From contig JAQZBR010000012.1 in NCBI GenBank assembly GCA_029237775.1, positions 1-41,348 on the forward strand: a stretch of 41,348 nucleotides of DNA, read 5' to 3'. Below are positions 25,158 through 33,334 of the stretch, piece after piece. A model generated the notes under the pieces. It was not told the DNA's origin, ran no database searches, and saw only the letters and a list, made by a program, of their open reading frames with translations. The position numbers and the translations under genes were made by a program. How positions within the stretch are numbered: position 1 is the first letter of the stretch; every line of letters starts with the position of its first letter. Source of the DNA: Bacteroidota bacterium (GTDB lineage Bacteria > Bacteroidota > Bacteroidia > 2-12-FULL-35-15).

Positions 25158-25460
25158 ATGGACGCTAAAACAATAAAACAACAAATTATTTCGGGAGCCC
25201 TTTCCGAGGATGAATTATCAGCTATTCTCAATAAAGGAAACTCGTTAAGCAAAAGAGGCGGATTTCTTAAAACAATACTGAAAGGGTTTATAGAAGGATA
25301 TACGGCCCCGAACATGTGGCGGATGACGCTCGAAACGTTTCTCTTGTTCAGTGTAATAACAGGTATAATTATCCTATCCTATGCCGGCCATTTAGACATG
25401 ATGATAACCTCTGTCTTGCTCGCATTTGTTCTTGGTTTTATATTCGGGAAGATTAAATAA
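25158..25460 (+). CDS. Small two-helix membrane protein of unknown function
   Basis: The 100-residue protein has an N-terminal soluble part (~55 residues, including SGALSEDELSAILNKGN) followed by two hydrophobic segments, about 58-74 and 78-96, ending GFIFGKIK. I do not recognise it. It lies 16 bp after the Usp stop and 13 bp before the mlaE start, so it is co-transcribed and could be an accessory of the lipid transporter. Confidence 0.6.
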   Translation: MDAKTIKQQIISGALSEDELSAILNKGNSLSKRGGFLKTILKGFIEGYTAPNMWRMTLETFLLFSVITGIIILSYAGHLDMMITSVLLAFVLGFIFGKIK

Positions 25461-25473
25461 TAGCAAAGAAAGA

Positions 25474-26241
25474 ATGAAATCAACTGCAGTTCGTCTATTT
25501 TTAGTTGAAACCGGTAACCTGTATAGATTTGCTGTCCGGTTCTTCAGAGAAGGATTTAAGCCACATTATGAGATAAGCGAATTCATCCGTCAGTGTTTTT
25601 ATATAGGCAACCGAACACTGCCGCTTGTAGCAATAACCGGATTCATCATAGGTTTGGTGATCACTATCCAATCACATCCTTCAATGGAAGCGTTTGGTGC
25701 CGAATCGTGGCTGCCATCGGTGGTGTCCGTTTCATTAGTAAGGGAAATTGTTCCGGTAATTACAGCTCTTATTTGTGCGGGAAAAATCGGATCAGGCATC
25801 GGAGCTGAGCTTGGATCCATGAAAGTTACAGAGCAGATAGATGCCATGGAAGTTTCCGGTACAAATCCATTCAAATATCTGGTGGTAACGCGCGTATTTG
25901 CAGCTATGCTGATGCTACCGCTTCTCATTATTCTGAGTGATACGATAGCCTTGTATGGTGCTTATCTCGGAGTTAACATGAAACAGGTTGTAAGCTTTCA
26001 TCTTTTTACCAACCAGATTTTTGAAAAACTTACTTTCGGAGATGTATTACCTTCCATTGCAAAGGCTGTGTTTTTTGGTTTTGCCATAGGCCTTATTGGA
26101 TGTTATAAAGGTTATCACACAAAAAATGGAACTCAGGGTGTAGGGATGGCAGCCAATTCTGCTGTTGTCGCTGCAATATTCGTTGTCTTCATTATCGATC
26201 TGGTAGCTGCGCAGATTGCCGATATATTCCATATCACATGA
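25474..26241 (+). CDS. MlaE-type ABC transporter permease
   Basis: About 255 residues from ATG 25474 (MKSTAVRLFLVETGNLYRF). The upstream ATG at 25426 lies inside the previous gene. The Mla/Tgd/Mce permease fold is clear: FIRQCFYIGNRTLPLVAITG, then REIVPVITALICAGKIGSGIGAELGSM (the loop that contacts the ATPase), and GFAIGLIGCYKGYHT near the C terminus. Its partners MlaF and MlaD follow directly. Mla-type systems move phospholipid between inner and outer membranes. Its stop overlaps the mlaF start (ATGA). Confidence 0.92.
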   Translation: MKSTAVRLFLVETGNLYRFAVRFFREGFKPHYEISEFIRQCFYIGNRTLPLVAITGFIIGLVITIQSHPSMEAFGAESWLPSVVSVSLVREIVPVITALICAGKIGSGIGAELGSMKVTEQIDAMEVSGTNPFKYLVVTRVFAAMLMLPLLIILSDTIALYGAYLGVNMKQVVSFHLFTNQIFEKLTFGDVLPSIAKAVFFGFAIGLIGCYKGYHTKNGTQGVGMAANSAVVAAIFVVFIIDLVAAQIADIFHIT

Positions 26242-26987
26242 GAACAGGAACAAAAGATCTTCCATCAGTTATTTGTATTGAGGGCTTAAAGAAGTCATTC
26301 GGAAAAAATAATGTTCTAAACGGACTTAATCTTGATCTGAAAGAAGGTGAGAATGTAGTTGTACTCGGAAAGTCAGGATCCGGTAAATCAGTGCTTATAA
26401 AATGTATTATCGGACTTATGGACCTGGATTCAGGTAATATACAAGTGTTTGGAGAGGACGTTCCGCGTTTTTCGCCATCAGATCTCGATAAAATGAGAAC
26501 GAAGGTTGGATTTCTGTTTCAAAGTAACGCTTTATACGATTCAATGACCGTCAGAGAGAATCTTGAATTTCCGTTGCGCAGACATTGGATAAAAATTACG
26601 AAAAAAGAAATAGACGATATGGTAACCGAGGCCTTAACCAGTGTGGGGCTTGCAGAAACAATTGATATGATGCCCTCCGAATTATCAGGAGGAATGAAAA
26701 AACGTATTGCCCTGGCAAGAACGCTTATCCTCAAACCAAAAATTATTCTTTACGATGAACCTACGACAGGGCTTGATCCTATAACAGCAAAAGAAATAAG
26801 CAAGCTTATGGTGGAAATCCAGAAAAAGTATAATACCTCTTCGATCATTATTTCACATGACCTGAACTGCGTAAAGATCACTTCCAACCGGATAATAATG
26901 CTTATTGACGGCATTTGTTATGCAACGGGAACCTATGCTGAATTGAGCATGTCAACTGACGAAAGAATTAAGCAATTTTTTGATTAA
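26238..26987 (+). CDS. MlaF-type ABC transporter ATP-binding protein
   Basis: The 249-residue ABC ATPase has Walker A GKSGSGKS, the Q-loop segment VGFLFQSNALYDSMTVREN, signature ELSGGMKKR, Walker B ILKPKIILYDEP, the D-loop TTGLDP and the switch histidine ISHDL. The FQSNALYDSMTVRENLEFPL block is characteristic of the Mla/Mkl branch. It starts within the mlaE stop codon (ATGA overlap), giving coupled translation, and is followed 10 bp later by the MCE-domain gene. Confidence 0.94.
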   Translation: MRTGTKDLPSVICIEGLKKSFGKNNVLNGLNLDLKEGENVVVLGKSGSGKSVLIKCIIGLMDLDSGNIQVFGEDVPRFSPSDLDKMRTKVGFLFQSNALYDSMTVRENLEFPLRRHWIKITKKEIDDMVTEALTSVGLAETIDMMPSELSGGMKKRIALARTLILKPKIILYDEPTTGLDPITAKEISKLMVEIQKKYNTSSIIISHDLNCVKITSNRIIMLIDGICYATGTYAELSMSTDERIKQFFD

Positions 26988-26997
26988 CATTTCACTC

Positions 26998-27966
26998 ATG
27001 AAAGAACAAACCGCAAATAAAGCAAAATTAGGTGCCTTCGTATTGATAGCAACTATATGTCTCATTACCGGACTATACTATATCGGAAGTAAGAAGAATA
27101 TCTTTCACTCTACAATTACTGTTAGTACCGTTTTCAATAATGTAGCCGGACTAATGCAGGGTAACAATGTCCGCTTTAACGGAATAAATGTCGGGACAGT
27201 TTCTGAGGTATATTCTATTTCAGATACCTCAATAAAAGTAGAATTTACTATTGGTGAAGCATCGACACCCTTTATATCAAAAAATGCGATAGCGTCTATC
27301 GGAACAGATGGATTATTAGGAAATAAGCTGATCAATATAACGCCCGGGGAAGGAATCGTGATGCAGGTGAAGGAAGGAGATGAATTAAGGTCAGTAAACC
27401 CCATCCAGATAGACAATGCATTGAGAACACTTACTCTTACAAATGATAACTTACAGGTCATCAGTGAGAACCTTAAAGATGTTTCTGAACAATTCAGTAG
27501 CAACAATTCATTATGGAAGCTATTAACGGATACAGCAGTCGCTGGCAATGTGAGAAGCGCCTTTGTAAATTTCAAAATCACAGGAGAAAATACAGCTATT
27601 CTTACGGGAGACCTGAGCAAGATCGCTAAGGACATAAAAGCAGGAAAAGGATCTATTGGTACATTACTTACCGACACAATACTCGCGGGCAAGTTAAATC
27701 AAACGATTATAAACGTACATTCGGTAAGCGATTCCCTGGCGTTTATTTCAGGGAACTTTAGCAGCTTTTCCAGGAAATTGAATAATGACAATGGTGCAAT
27801 AGCCACATTGCTCACTGATACTTTATTTGTAAATGATTTAAACAAAAGTTTGCAGAACATTAAAGATGGTGCCGGAGGGTTTAATCAAAACATGGAGGCA
27901 CTAAAGTATTCCTGGCCATTTAAAAAGTATTTCAGAAAGCAAAAAAATCAGGATCATAAAAAATAA
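26998..27966 (+). CDS. MlaD-type MCE-domain protein
   Basis: About 322 residues from ATG 26998 (MKEQTANKAKLGAFVLIATI); the earlier TTG at 26980 overlaps mlaF and is unlikely. One N-terminal membrane helix (GAFVLIATICLITGLYYIG) is followed by a single MCE domain (VFNNVAGLMQGNNVRFNGINVGTV... to ALLGNKLINI-type turn). A long helical region with two similar GSIGTLLTDT / GAIATLLTDT segments comes next, and then a basic tail. MCE proteins form periplasmic rings that carry lipid. With MlaE and MlaF it completes the inner-membrane complex; no MlaB or MlaC homologue is nearby, as usual in this phylum. Confidence 0.9.
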   Translation: MKEQTANKAKLGAFVLIATICLITGLYYIGSKKNIFHSTITVSTVFNNVAGLMQGNNVRFNGINVGTVSEVYSISDTSIKVEFTIGEASTPFISKNAIASIGTDGLLGNKLINITPGEGIVMQVKEGDELRSVNPIQIDNALRTLTLTNDNLQVISENLKDVSEQFSSNNSLWKLLTDTAVAGNVRSAFVNFKITGENTAILTGDLSKIAKDIKAGKGSIGTLLTDTILAGKLNQTIINVHSVSDSLAFISGNFSSFSRKLNNDNGAIATLLTDTLFVNDLNKSLQNIKDGAGGFNQNMEALKYSWPFKKYFRKQKNQDHKK

Positions 27967-27970
27967 AGAA

Positions 27971-28435
27971 ATGGCAAAACACGGTGAAAATCTCTTTGAA
28001 AAATTAGCGCATAAGGCAACTGCTTTTAGTGGATCAACAATAGCATTTATGATGGCCCTGGGCATTATTCTTGTCTGGCTTCTGACAGGTCCGCTGTTTA
28101 AATTCTCCGATACCTGGCAACTTGTTATAAATACAGGAACAACCATTATAACGTTTTTGATGGTGTTCCTCATACAACGGATGCAGAATAAAGATTCCCA
28201 CGCAATACATTTAAAACTAAACGAGTTGGTGGCGGCACTGAATGGCCCAAGTAACCGTTTGATAGATGTGGAAGATCTGTCTGAGGACGAACTTGAGATA
28301 CTGGGGAATTACTATCAGACACTCGCAAAGATGGCAAAAAAGGAAAAAAACCTGTCGGCCTCACACTCAATCGAGGAAGCGATGGCGTTACATAAAATAA
28401 AATATTCCAGAAACAAACATACATCACCCGGATAA
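27971..28435 (+). CDS. Low-affinity iron permease-like (PF04120-type) membrane protein
   Basis: The 154-residue protein has two close hydrophobic helices (STIAFMMALGIILVWLLTGP and INTGTTIITFLMVFLIQRMQ) followed by the family hallmark NKDSHAIHLKLNELVAAL and an acidic tail (DVEDLSEDELEILGNYY). Homologues are named after the yeast low-affinity Fe/Cu permease Fet4, but this short bacterial form has only the first part. Transport itself is unproven. It lies 4 bp after mlaD and 5 bp before the P-type ATPase gene. Confidence 0.85.
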   Translation: MAKHGENLFEKLAHKATAFSGSTIAFMMALGIILVWLLTGPLFKFSDTWQLVINTGTTIITFLMVFLIQRMQNKDSHAIHLKLNELVAALNGPSNRLIDVEDLSEDELEILGNYYQTLAKMAKKEKNLSASHSIEEAMALHKIKYSRNKHTSPG

Positions 28436-28440
28436 AAACA

Positions 28441-30942
28441 ATGAAAGGGCTTAGCACTATACAGGTAAATGAGAATTTAAAGAAACATGGTTTCAATGAA
28501 TTACCTTCAGCAAAACCTAAGAACCTTTTTAGGATTGCCCTGGAGGTTCTGAAGGAGCCTATGTTTCTCCTCCTTATCAGTTGCGGCATCATTTACATCG
28601 TTTTGGGAGATTACAGAGAAGGAGGAGTCCTTCTATCTACAATTTTCATCATCATTTTCATTACCTTTTATCAATATCAGAAAACCGAGAAAGCTTTAAG
28701 TGCCCTTAAACTGCTTTCTTCTCCAAGAGCATTGGTAATCCGTAACGGAGAGAAAAAAAGAATTGCAGGACGAGAGGTTGTACCTGATGATATACTCATA
28801 TTAAATGAAGGAGACCGAATTGCCGCAGATGGCAGCTTGTTGGAAACCACAAATTTAATGGTTGATGAATCTATGCTTACCGGTGAATCTGTTCCTGTAT
28901 TGAAGTCGCTTCAGGATAACGGTTCAGATACAAATGGACTTGTATTTAGCGGGACGCTTATCGTCCAGGGAAATGGGGTTGCAAAAGTTATGGCCACCGG
29001 AACAAAAACGCAGTTTGGAAAAATTGGCATTTCATTGCAAGGTGTTAAAGAAGAAGGAACACGCTTACAAAAGGAAATGAAGATGTTGATCAGGAATCTT
29101 TTCATTGCAGGCGCATTAATCAGTGCCGGGGTGGTAATTGTCTTTTATTTTACGAGGGGTAACTTCATACAATCTTTATTAAATGGGCTTGCTTCTGCAA
29201 TGGCAATTTTGCCCGAAGAATTCCCCGTAGTTCTCACAGTATTCATGGCCATTGGTGCATGGAGGCTTTCCAAGAAAAATGTATTAACAAGAAAACCTTC
29301 AGCTATCGAGTCGCTTGGCTCAGCAACAGTTTTATGCAGCGACAAAACGGGTACTATAACTCAAAATAAAATGGAAATTGCCGCAGTGTTCTGTGGTAAT
29401 GAATTGATCTATAAAGATGATTTCGAAAGGAATAAAAATAAAACCTCCGGACTAATAACAACGGCATATTTTGCCTCTCAAAATAATCCCATTGATCCAA
29501 TGGAGAAGGCTATAGAAGTTTCCTATCAATCTATGGTTTCAAAAAAGCAACCGAACGCTGTTCTTGTAAAGGAGTATCCCTTGAGTAAATCCTTGTTTGC
29601 TATGACAAGGGTAATAAAGTTCGAACCCGAAAATCAGTCCTTCATTTTCTGTAAAGGCGCTCCTGAAGCGATTTTCCAACTTTGCAAAATGGATCGGATA
29701 CAAATCAGCAGTTTGTTATCCATAGTTGAGCAATTGGGTGAAAATGGCTTACGTGTGATCGCAGCAGCGAAAACAAGTCTGTTGCCCGGGACATCTCTGC
29801 CTGAATCACAGCATGGTTTTGATTTTGAATTTGAGGGATTAATAGCCCTCGAAGATCCGATAAGGCCTGAAGTTCCACAGGCACTCAAGGAATGTGAAGA
29901 AGCAGGAATAAAGGTCATAATGATAACAGGTGATTTCCCTGCAACGGCTAAGAGTATTGCACATAAAATCGGAATGAACGCGCAAGGAAAAATTCTGAGC
30001 GGCCATGAAATAAAAGAGATGAGCGATGATGAATTAAAAAACAGGATTCTTGATGTGAATGTTTTCGCACGTGTTGTGCCTGAACAAAAACTCAGAATAG
30101 TTGAAGCGTTAAAAGCAAATCATGAGATCGTAGCAATGACCGGTGACGGTGTAAATGATGCTCCAGCCCTAAAGGCTGCCCATATAGGAATTGCTATGGG
30201 AGGAAAAGGGACTGATGTAGCAAGGGAAGCGGCATCACTTGTTTTATTAGACGATAATTTTGCTTCAATTGTTGCAGCTATTCGTTCAGGAAGAAAAATT
30301 TTCGATAATCTTCAAAAAGCAATGTTTTATATAATTGCTGTCCATATTCCTATAATTGGTTTAGCATTGCTCCCGGCCTTTATCCCATCATTACCTCTAC
30401 TGCTTATGCCTTTACATATTGTTTTTATGGAATTGATCATTGATCCGGTTTGTTCCATTGCATTTGAATCCGAACAGGAAGAAAAAGGTATCATGAAACG
30501 ACCGCCAAGAAATCCTGAGAAGAAATTTTTTGGCCTGAAAAATATTTTTTTCAGCATTGCAGAGGGCACACTTGTTCTTTTGATGGTTATGGCAGTATAC
30601 TTTCTTTCAATTTATGAAGGGCACACTGAAGGAGAAGTAAGAGCCATTGCTTTCTCTTCACTTATAGTTGGTAATGTTTTTCTTATTCTAACGAATCTTT
30701 CTAAAACAAGAAGTTTCATAGCCGTCATTGCAGAAAAAAACATCGCTGTTATTGTCATTCTGATTGCGGCCATGTTCATGCTTGTGAGTATTCTTTCCGT
30801 TCCTTCATTACGAATTATTTTTAACTTTGAATTTCCCGGTTACAAACACTTTATATCTTCAATAATCGGATCTGTGTCTATACTTGCTATTCTTGAAACA
30901 ATAAAATATTTTTTTCAAAACAGAAAGTCGGATGCACATTAG
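28441..30942 (+). CDS. Cation-translocating P-type ATPase (P2-like)
   Basis: The 833-residue protein has an N-terminal cation-ATPase domain (STIQVNENLKKHGFNELPSA) and an actuator loop with MLTGESVPV. Helix M4 reads AILPEEFPVVLTVFMA (PEEFP in place of the Ca2+-ATPase PEGLP). Phosphorylation site D301 lies in CSDKTGTITQNKM, and KGAPEAI in the nucleotide domain. The hinge motif is MTGDGVNDAPALKAAHIGIA. C-terminal helices contain FMELIIDPVCSIAFE where Ca2+ pumps have the NLVTDG ion-site residues, so Ca2+ specificity is uncertain; Mg2+, Mn2+ or another ion is possible. It is the last gene of the Usp-Mla unit. All catalytic residues for ATP-driven transport are present. Confidence 0.92.
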   Translation: MKGLSTIQVNENLKKHGFNELPSAKPKNLFRIALEVLKEPMFLLLISCGIIYIVLGDYREGGVLLSTIFIIIFITFYQYQKTEKALSALKLLSSPRALVIRNGEKKRIAGREVVPDDILILNEGDRIAADGSLLETTNLMVDESMLTGESVPVLKSLQDNGSDTNGLVFSGTLIVQGNGVAKVMATGTKTQFGKIGISLQGVKEEGTRLQKEMKMLIRNLFIAGALISAGVVIVFYFTRGNFIQSLLNGLASAMAILPEEFPVVLTVFMAIGAWRLSKKNVLTRKPSAIESLGSATVLCSDKTGTITQNKMEIAAVFCGNELIYKDDFERNKNKTSGLITTAYFASQNNPIDPMEKAIEVSYQSMVSKKQPNAVLVKEYPLSKSLFAMTRVIKFEPENQSFIFCKGAPEAIFQLCKMDRIQISSLLSIVEQLGENGLRVIAAAKTSLLPGTSLPESQHGFDFEFEGLIALEDPIRPEVPQALKECEEAGIKVIMITGDFPATAKSIAHKIGMNAQGKILSGHEIKEMSDDELKNRILDVNVFARVVPEQKLRIVEALKANHEIVAMTGDGVNDAPALKAAHIGIAMGGKGTDVAREAASLVLLDDNFASIVAAIRSGRKIFDNLQKAMFYIIAVHIPIIGLALLPAFIPSLPLLLMPLHIVFMELIIDPVCSIAFESEQEEKGIMKRPPRNPEKKFFGLKNIFFSIAEGTLVLLMVMAVYFLSIYEGHTEGEVRAIAFSSLIVGNVFLILTNLSKTRSFIAVIAEKNIAVIVILIAAMFMLVSILSVPSLRIIFNFEFPGYKHFISSIIGSVSILAILETIKYFFQNRKSDAH

Positions 30943-31017
30943 TTTTCTACTAATAACTATCATAGAACCTTCGTCTTGAATACTAGCTTTGTTAATGATA
31001 ATGCAGAAAATCTTCCC

Positions 31018-31035
31018 CCTCCCGATTATGGGAGG
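31018..31035. repeat. Inverted repeat CCTCCC-gattat-GGGAGG
   Basis: A perfect 6-bp stem with a 6-nt loop, 76 bp after the P-type ATPase stop codon. No U-tract follows. It may help end the upstream transcript together with the palindrome at 31058-31077. Confidence 0.35.
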
Positions 31036-31057
31036 AATTGTAATAATCCTGGTTTAT

Positions 31058-31077
31058 TGCCAGGCGATCGCCTGGCA
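31058..31077. promoter_or_regulatory. Perfect 20-bp palindrome just before the ATP-cone gene
   Basis: TGCCAGGCGATCGCCTGGCA is a perfect dyad ending 25 bp before the ATG at 31103, in an otherwise AT-rich spacer. As RNA it forms an 8-bp GC-rich stem with a GATC loop followed by TGTTTAAA. It may be an operator, or a weak terminator/attenuator separating the P-type ATPase unit from the nucleotide operon. Confidence 0.5.
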
Positions 31078-31102
31078 TGTTTAAAGTCAAATTATATCTC
31101 AA

Positions 31103-31966
31103 ATGATGAATAAAGAACTATTGGTGACTAAGGCTTCGGGGACCAAAGCATTATTCTCGGAAGCAAAGCTTTATAACTCACTACATCGCGCAGGGGCTAC
31201 AGAGGAACAAATTGCCGGCATCATACAGGAAATGTCAGGTAAGATGTATAATGAGATCCCAACAAAAAAAATATACAAAATGGCTTTCAGTCTGCTAAAA
31301 AACAGTTCCAGGCATCTTGCCGCTAAATACCATTTAAAGCAGGCTCTCATGGAACTTGGCCCTTCAGGATTTCCATTCGAAAAGTATATTGGAGCAATTA
31401 TGAGTCAGCAGGGTTATAACACTGTTGTAGGCGAATTTGTCAATGGTAAATGTGTCCAGCATGAAATAGATGTTATTGCAGTGAAAGACCATCTTCAGCT
31501 TATGATAGAATGTAAATACCATAATCACGCAGGCATCTTCTGCGATGTAAAGGTTCCTTTATATATCCAATCACGATTTAAGGATGTAGAATATGAATGG
31601 CTAAAGTCATCAACGAACCAAAATATTACCTATCAGGGCGGTGTCGTTACCAATACCCGCTTTTCAAGTGACGCAATCAAATATGGCACATGTGCAGGCC
31701 TTAGACTTATAAGTTGGGATTATCCCTTAAAAGGAAGTCTTAAAGACCAGATTGACGACCTTGGATTATATCCGATCACATGTTTGACCTCACTTACAAA
31801 GATCGAGAAACAAATGTTGCTCGACAGAAAGGTTGTGTTGTGCCTGGAGCTGAGCCAGAATACCAAATTACTCATCCCTCTGGAAATAAAAGCATCCCGT
31901 ATGGACGGAATTTTACAAGAGATCCATCAGCTAAGCAAAATAACTGTTAAGGTAAATGACAAATAA
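31103..31966 (+). CDS. ATP-cone domain fused to a Mrr-like PD-(D/E)XK nuclease domain
   Basis: The 287-residue protein starts with an ATP-cone (about residues 1-90: VTKASGTKALFSEAKLYNSL, then GATEEQIAGIIQEM and IYKMAFSLLK), the nucleotide-sensing module of ribonucleotide reductase and NrdR. A Mrr/restriction-endonuclease-type domain follows (about 95-210): GFPFEKYIGAIMSQQGYNTV, then a candidate D in HEIDVIAV and E-x-K in LMIECKYHNH. The remainder is a helical domain. The fusion suggests nuclease activity gated by ATP/dATP. ATG 31106 is equally possible. It opens a four-gene operon; its stop overlaps the next start by 11 bp. Confidence 0.8.
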   Translation: MMNKELLVTKASGTKALFSEAKLYNSLHRAGATEEQIAGIIQEMSGKMYNEIPTKKIYKMAFSLLKNSSRHLAAKYHLKQALMELGPSGFPFEKYIGAIMSQQGYNTVVGEFVNGKCVQHEIDVIAVKDHLQLMIECKYHNHAGIFCDVKVPLYIQSRFKDVEYEWLKSSTNQNITYQGGVVTNTRFSSDAIKYGTCAGLRLISWDYPLKGSLKDQIDDLGLYPITCLTSLTKIEKQMLLDRKVVLCLELSQNTKLLIPLEIKASRMDGILQEIHQLSKITVKVNDK

Positions 31967-33332
31967 AACAATATCGGAAGTACAAATTCAATTTTTAGGA
32001 GCCGCTGGAACAGTTACTGGTTCCAAGTATCTCATACGAACAAAAACGATATCTATATTGATAGATTGCGGACTTTTTCAGGGATTGAAAGAGCTCCGCT
32101 TATTAAACTGGAATACCCTTCCGGTAGAACCTTCCACGATCGATGTTGTGCTTCTTACGCATGGCCATTTGGATCATACCGGATATCTGCCAAAATTAAT
32201 TCAAAAAGGATTTTCCGGTAAAATATTTGGAACCAAGCCAACCTTGGAGATCGCAAAGATCATTTTGGAAGATAGTGCACGGATACAAGAAGAAGATGCC
32301 GAAAGAGCGAATGCCGAAGGCTTCTCAAAACACAAGCCCGCTTTACCTTTATATACAGAGAAAGATGTAAAAAAAACACTTCCATTGTTTCGACCACAAC
32401 CCCTCGACCAATGGATTGAATTAGAAAAAAATATCTATTGTCGTTTTCGTTACAACGGACATATCATCGGAGCTACTTTCATAGAATTAAAAATAGGATC
32501 GAAAACAATTGTGCTTTCGGGAGATATAGGCCGTGAGAATGACCTGTTGATGTACCCCTCTCAAAAGCCGGACAATGCTGATGTCCTGCTTATCGAATCA
32601 ACTTATGGTGACCGCCTCCATAAAATGGAATCGGAAAAGGAGCTTTCTGAAATAATCAACAATGCATTTGCAACACAAGGGACTGTTATTATTCCAAGTT
32701 TTGCGGTGGAACGTACACAAACATTGATGTACCTGTTATGGAAACTTAAAAAAAGCAGGCGCATTCCTGAACTCCCTATATATATGGACAGTCCTATGAG
32801 CAACAATGTCCTTGAAGTGTTTGAGGATAACTTGTCCTGGCACAAACTCCCCATGGATGATTGCAGGGAAATGTGCAGAGACATAAAGCTTATCCGAACC
32901 ATCCAGGAAACATATGCATTGGCCAAATCAGACCACCCAAAGATCATCATAGCCGGAAGCGGTATGGCTTCTGGTGGTAGGGTGCTCACTTATCTTCTGC
33001 AATACATCGGTAAAGCTTCAGCTACTATTTTATTAGCAGGTTACCAGGCAGAAGGAACGAGAGGACGTGCCTTACTCAATGGCGTTGATAAGATCAAACT
33101 TTTCGGCAAATTCTATCCGGTAAAGGCGAAGATCATGAACCTCGAAGGCTTGTCCTCTCATGCTGATCAGAAAGGATTGATCAATTGGCTTTCTGCTCTT
33201 AAGCAAGCCCCTGATAAAATATTTATAGTGCACGGTGAATCCGAAGGAGCCTTAGGATTACAAAGTAAAATAAAAGAAGTGTATGGTTGGGATTCTGTTA
33301 TTCCTGAATTGAATCAGGTCATAAATCTTTAA
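31956..33332 (+). CDS. MBL-fold beta-CASP metallohydrolase (CPSF73/Ysh1-like ribonuclease)
   Basis: The 458-residue protein has an N-terminal metallo-beta-lactamase core: FLGAAGTVTGSKYLI, H69-x-H71-x-D73-H74 in LTHGHLDHTGYL, GHIIGATFIEL and VLSGDIGREND. The beta-CASP insert follows (IIPSFAVERTQTLMYLLW, YMDSPMSN, IIIAGSGMASGGRVLTYL), and then the RMMBL tail (GLSSHADQKGLINWLSAL with IFIVHGE). Relatives cut or trim RNA, and the full set of metal ligands is present. In this operon it sits between an ATP-cone nuclease and an AMP phosphorylase-like enzyme, suggesting RNA turnover feeding nucleotide salvage. Confidence 0.92.
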   Translation: MTNKTISEVQIQFLGAAGTVTGSKYLIRTKTISILIDCGLFQGLKELRLLNWNTLPVEPSTIDVVLLTHGHLDHTGYLPKLIQKGFSGKIFGTKPTLEIAKIILEDSARIQEEDAERANAEGFSKHKPALPLYTEKDVKKTLPLFRPQPLDQWIELEKNIYCRFRYNGHIIGATFIELKIGSKTIVLSGDIGRENDLLMYPSQKPDNADVLLIESTYGDRLHKMESEKELSEIINNAFATQGTVIIPSFAVERTQTLMYLLWKLKKSRRIPELPIYMDSPMSNNVLEVFEDNLSWHKLPMDDCREMCRDIKLIRTIQETYALAKSDHPKIIIAGSGMASGGRVLTYLLQYIGKASATILLAGYQAEGTRGRALLNGVDKIKLFGKFYPVKAKIMNLEGLSSHADQKGLINWLSALKQAPDKIFIVHGESEGALGLQSKIKEVYGWDSVIPELNQVINL

Positions 33333-33334
33333 GA

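Noticed and set aside
27105-27692. 195-codon minus-strand ORF antisense to mlaD
   Set aside because: The plus frame encodes a clear MCE domain; the antisense ORF has Ser/Leu/Ile-rich shadow composition and no motif.
31058-31077. GGCGATCGCC inside the palindrome, identical to the cyanobacterial HIP1 repeat
   Set aside because: Only one copy was noticed and all other evidence points to Bacteroidota, so a HIP1 interpretation is not supported.
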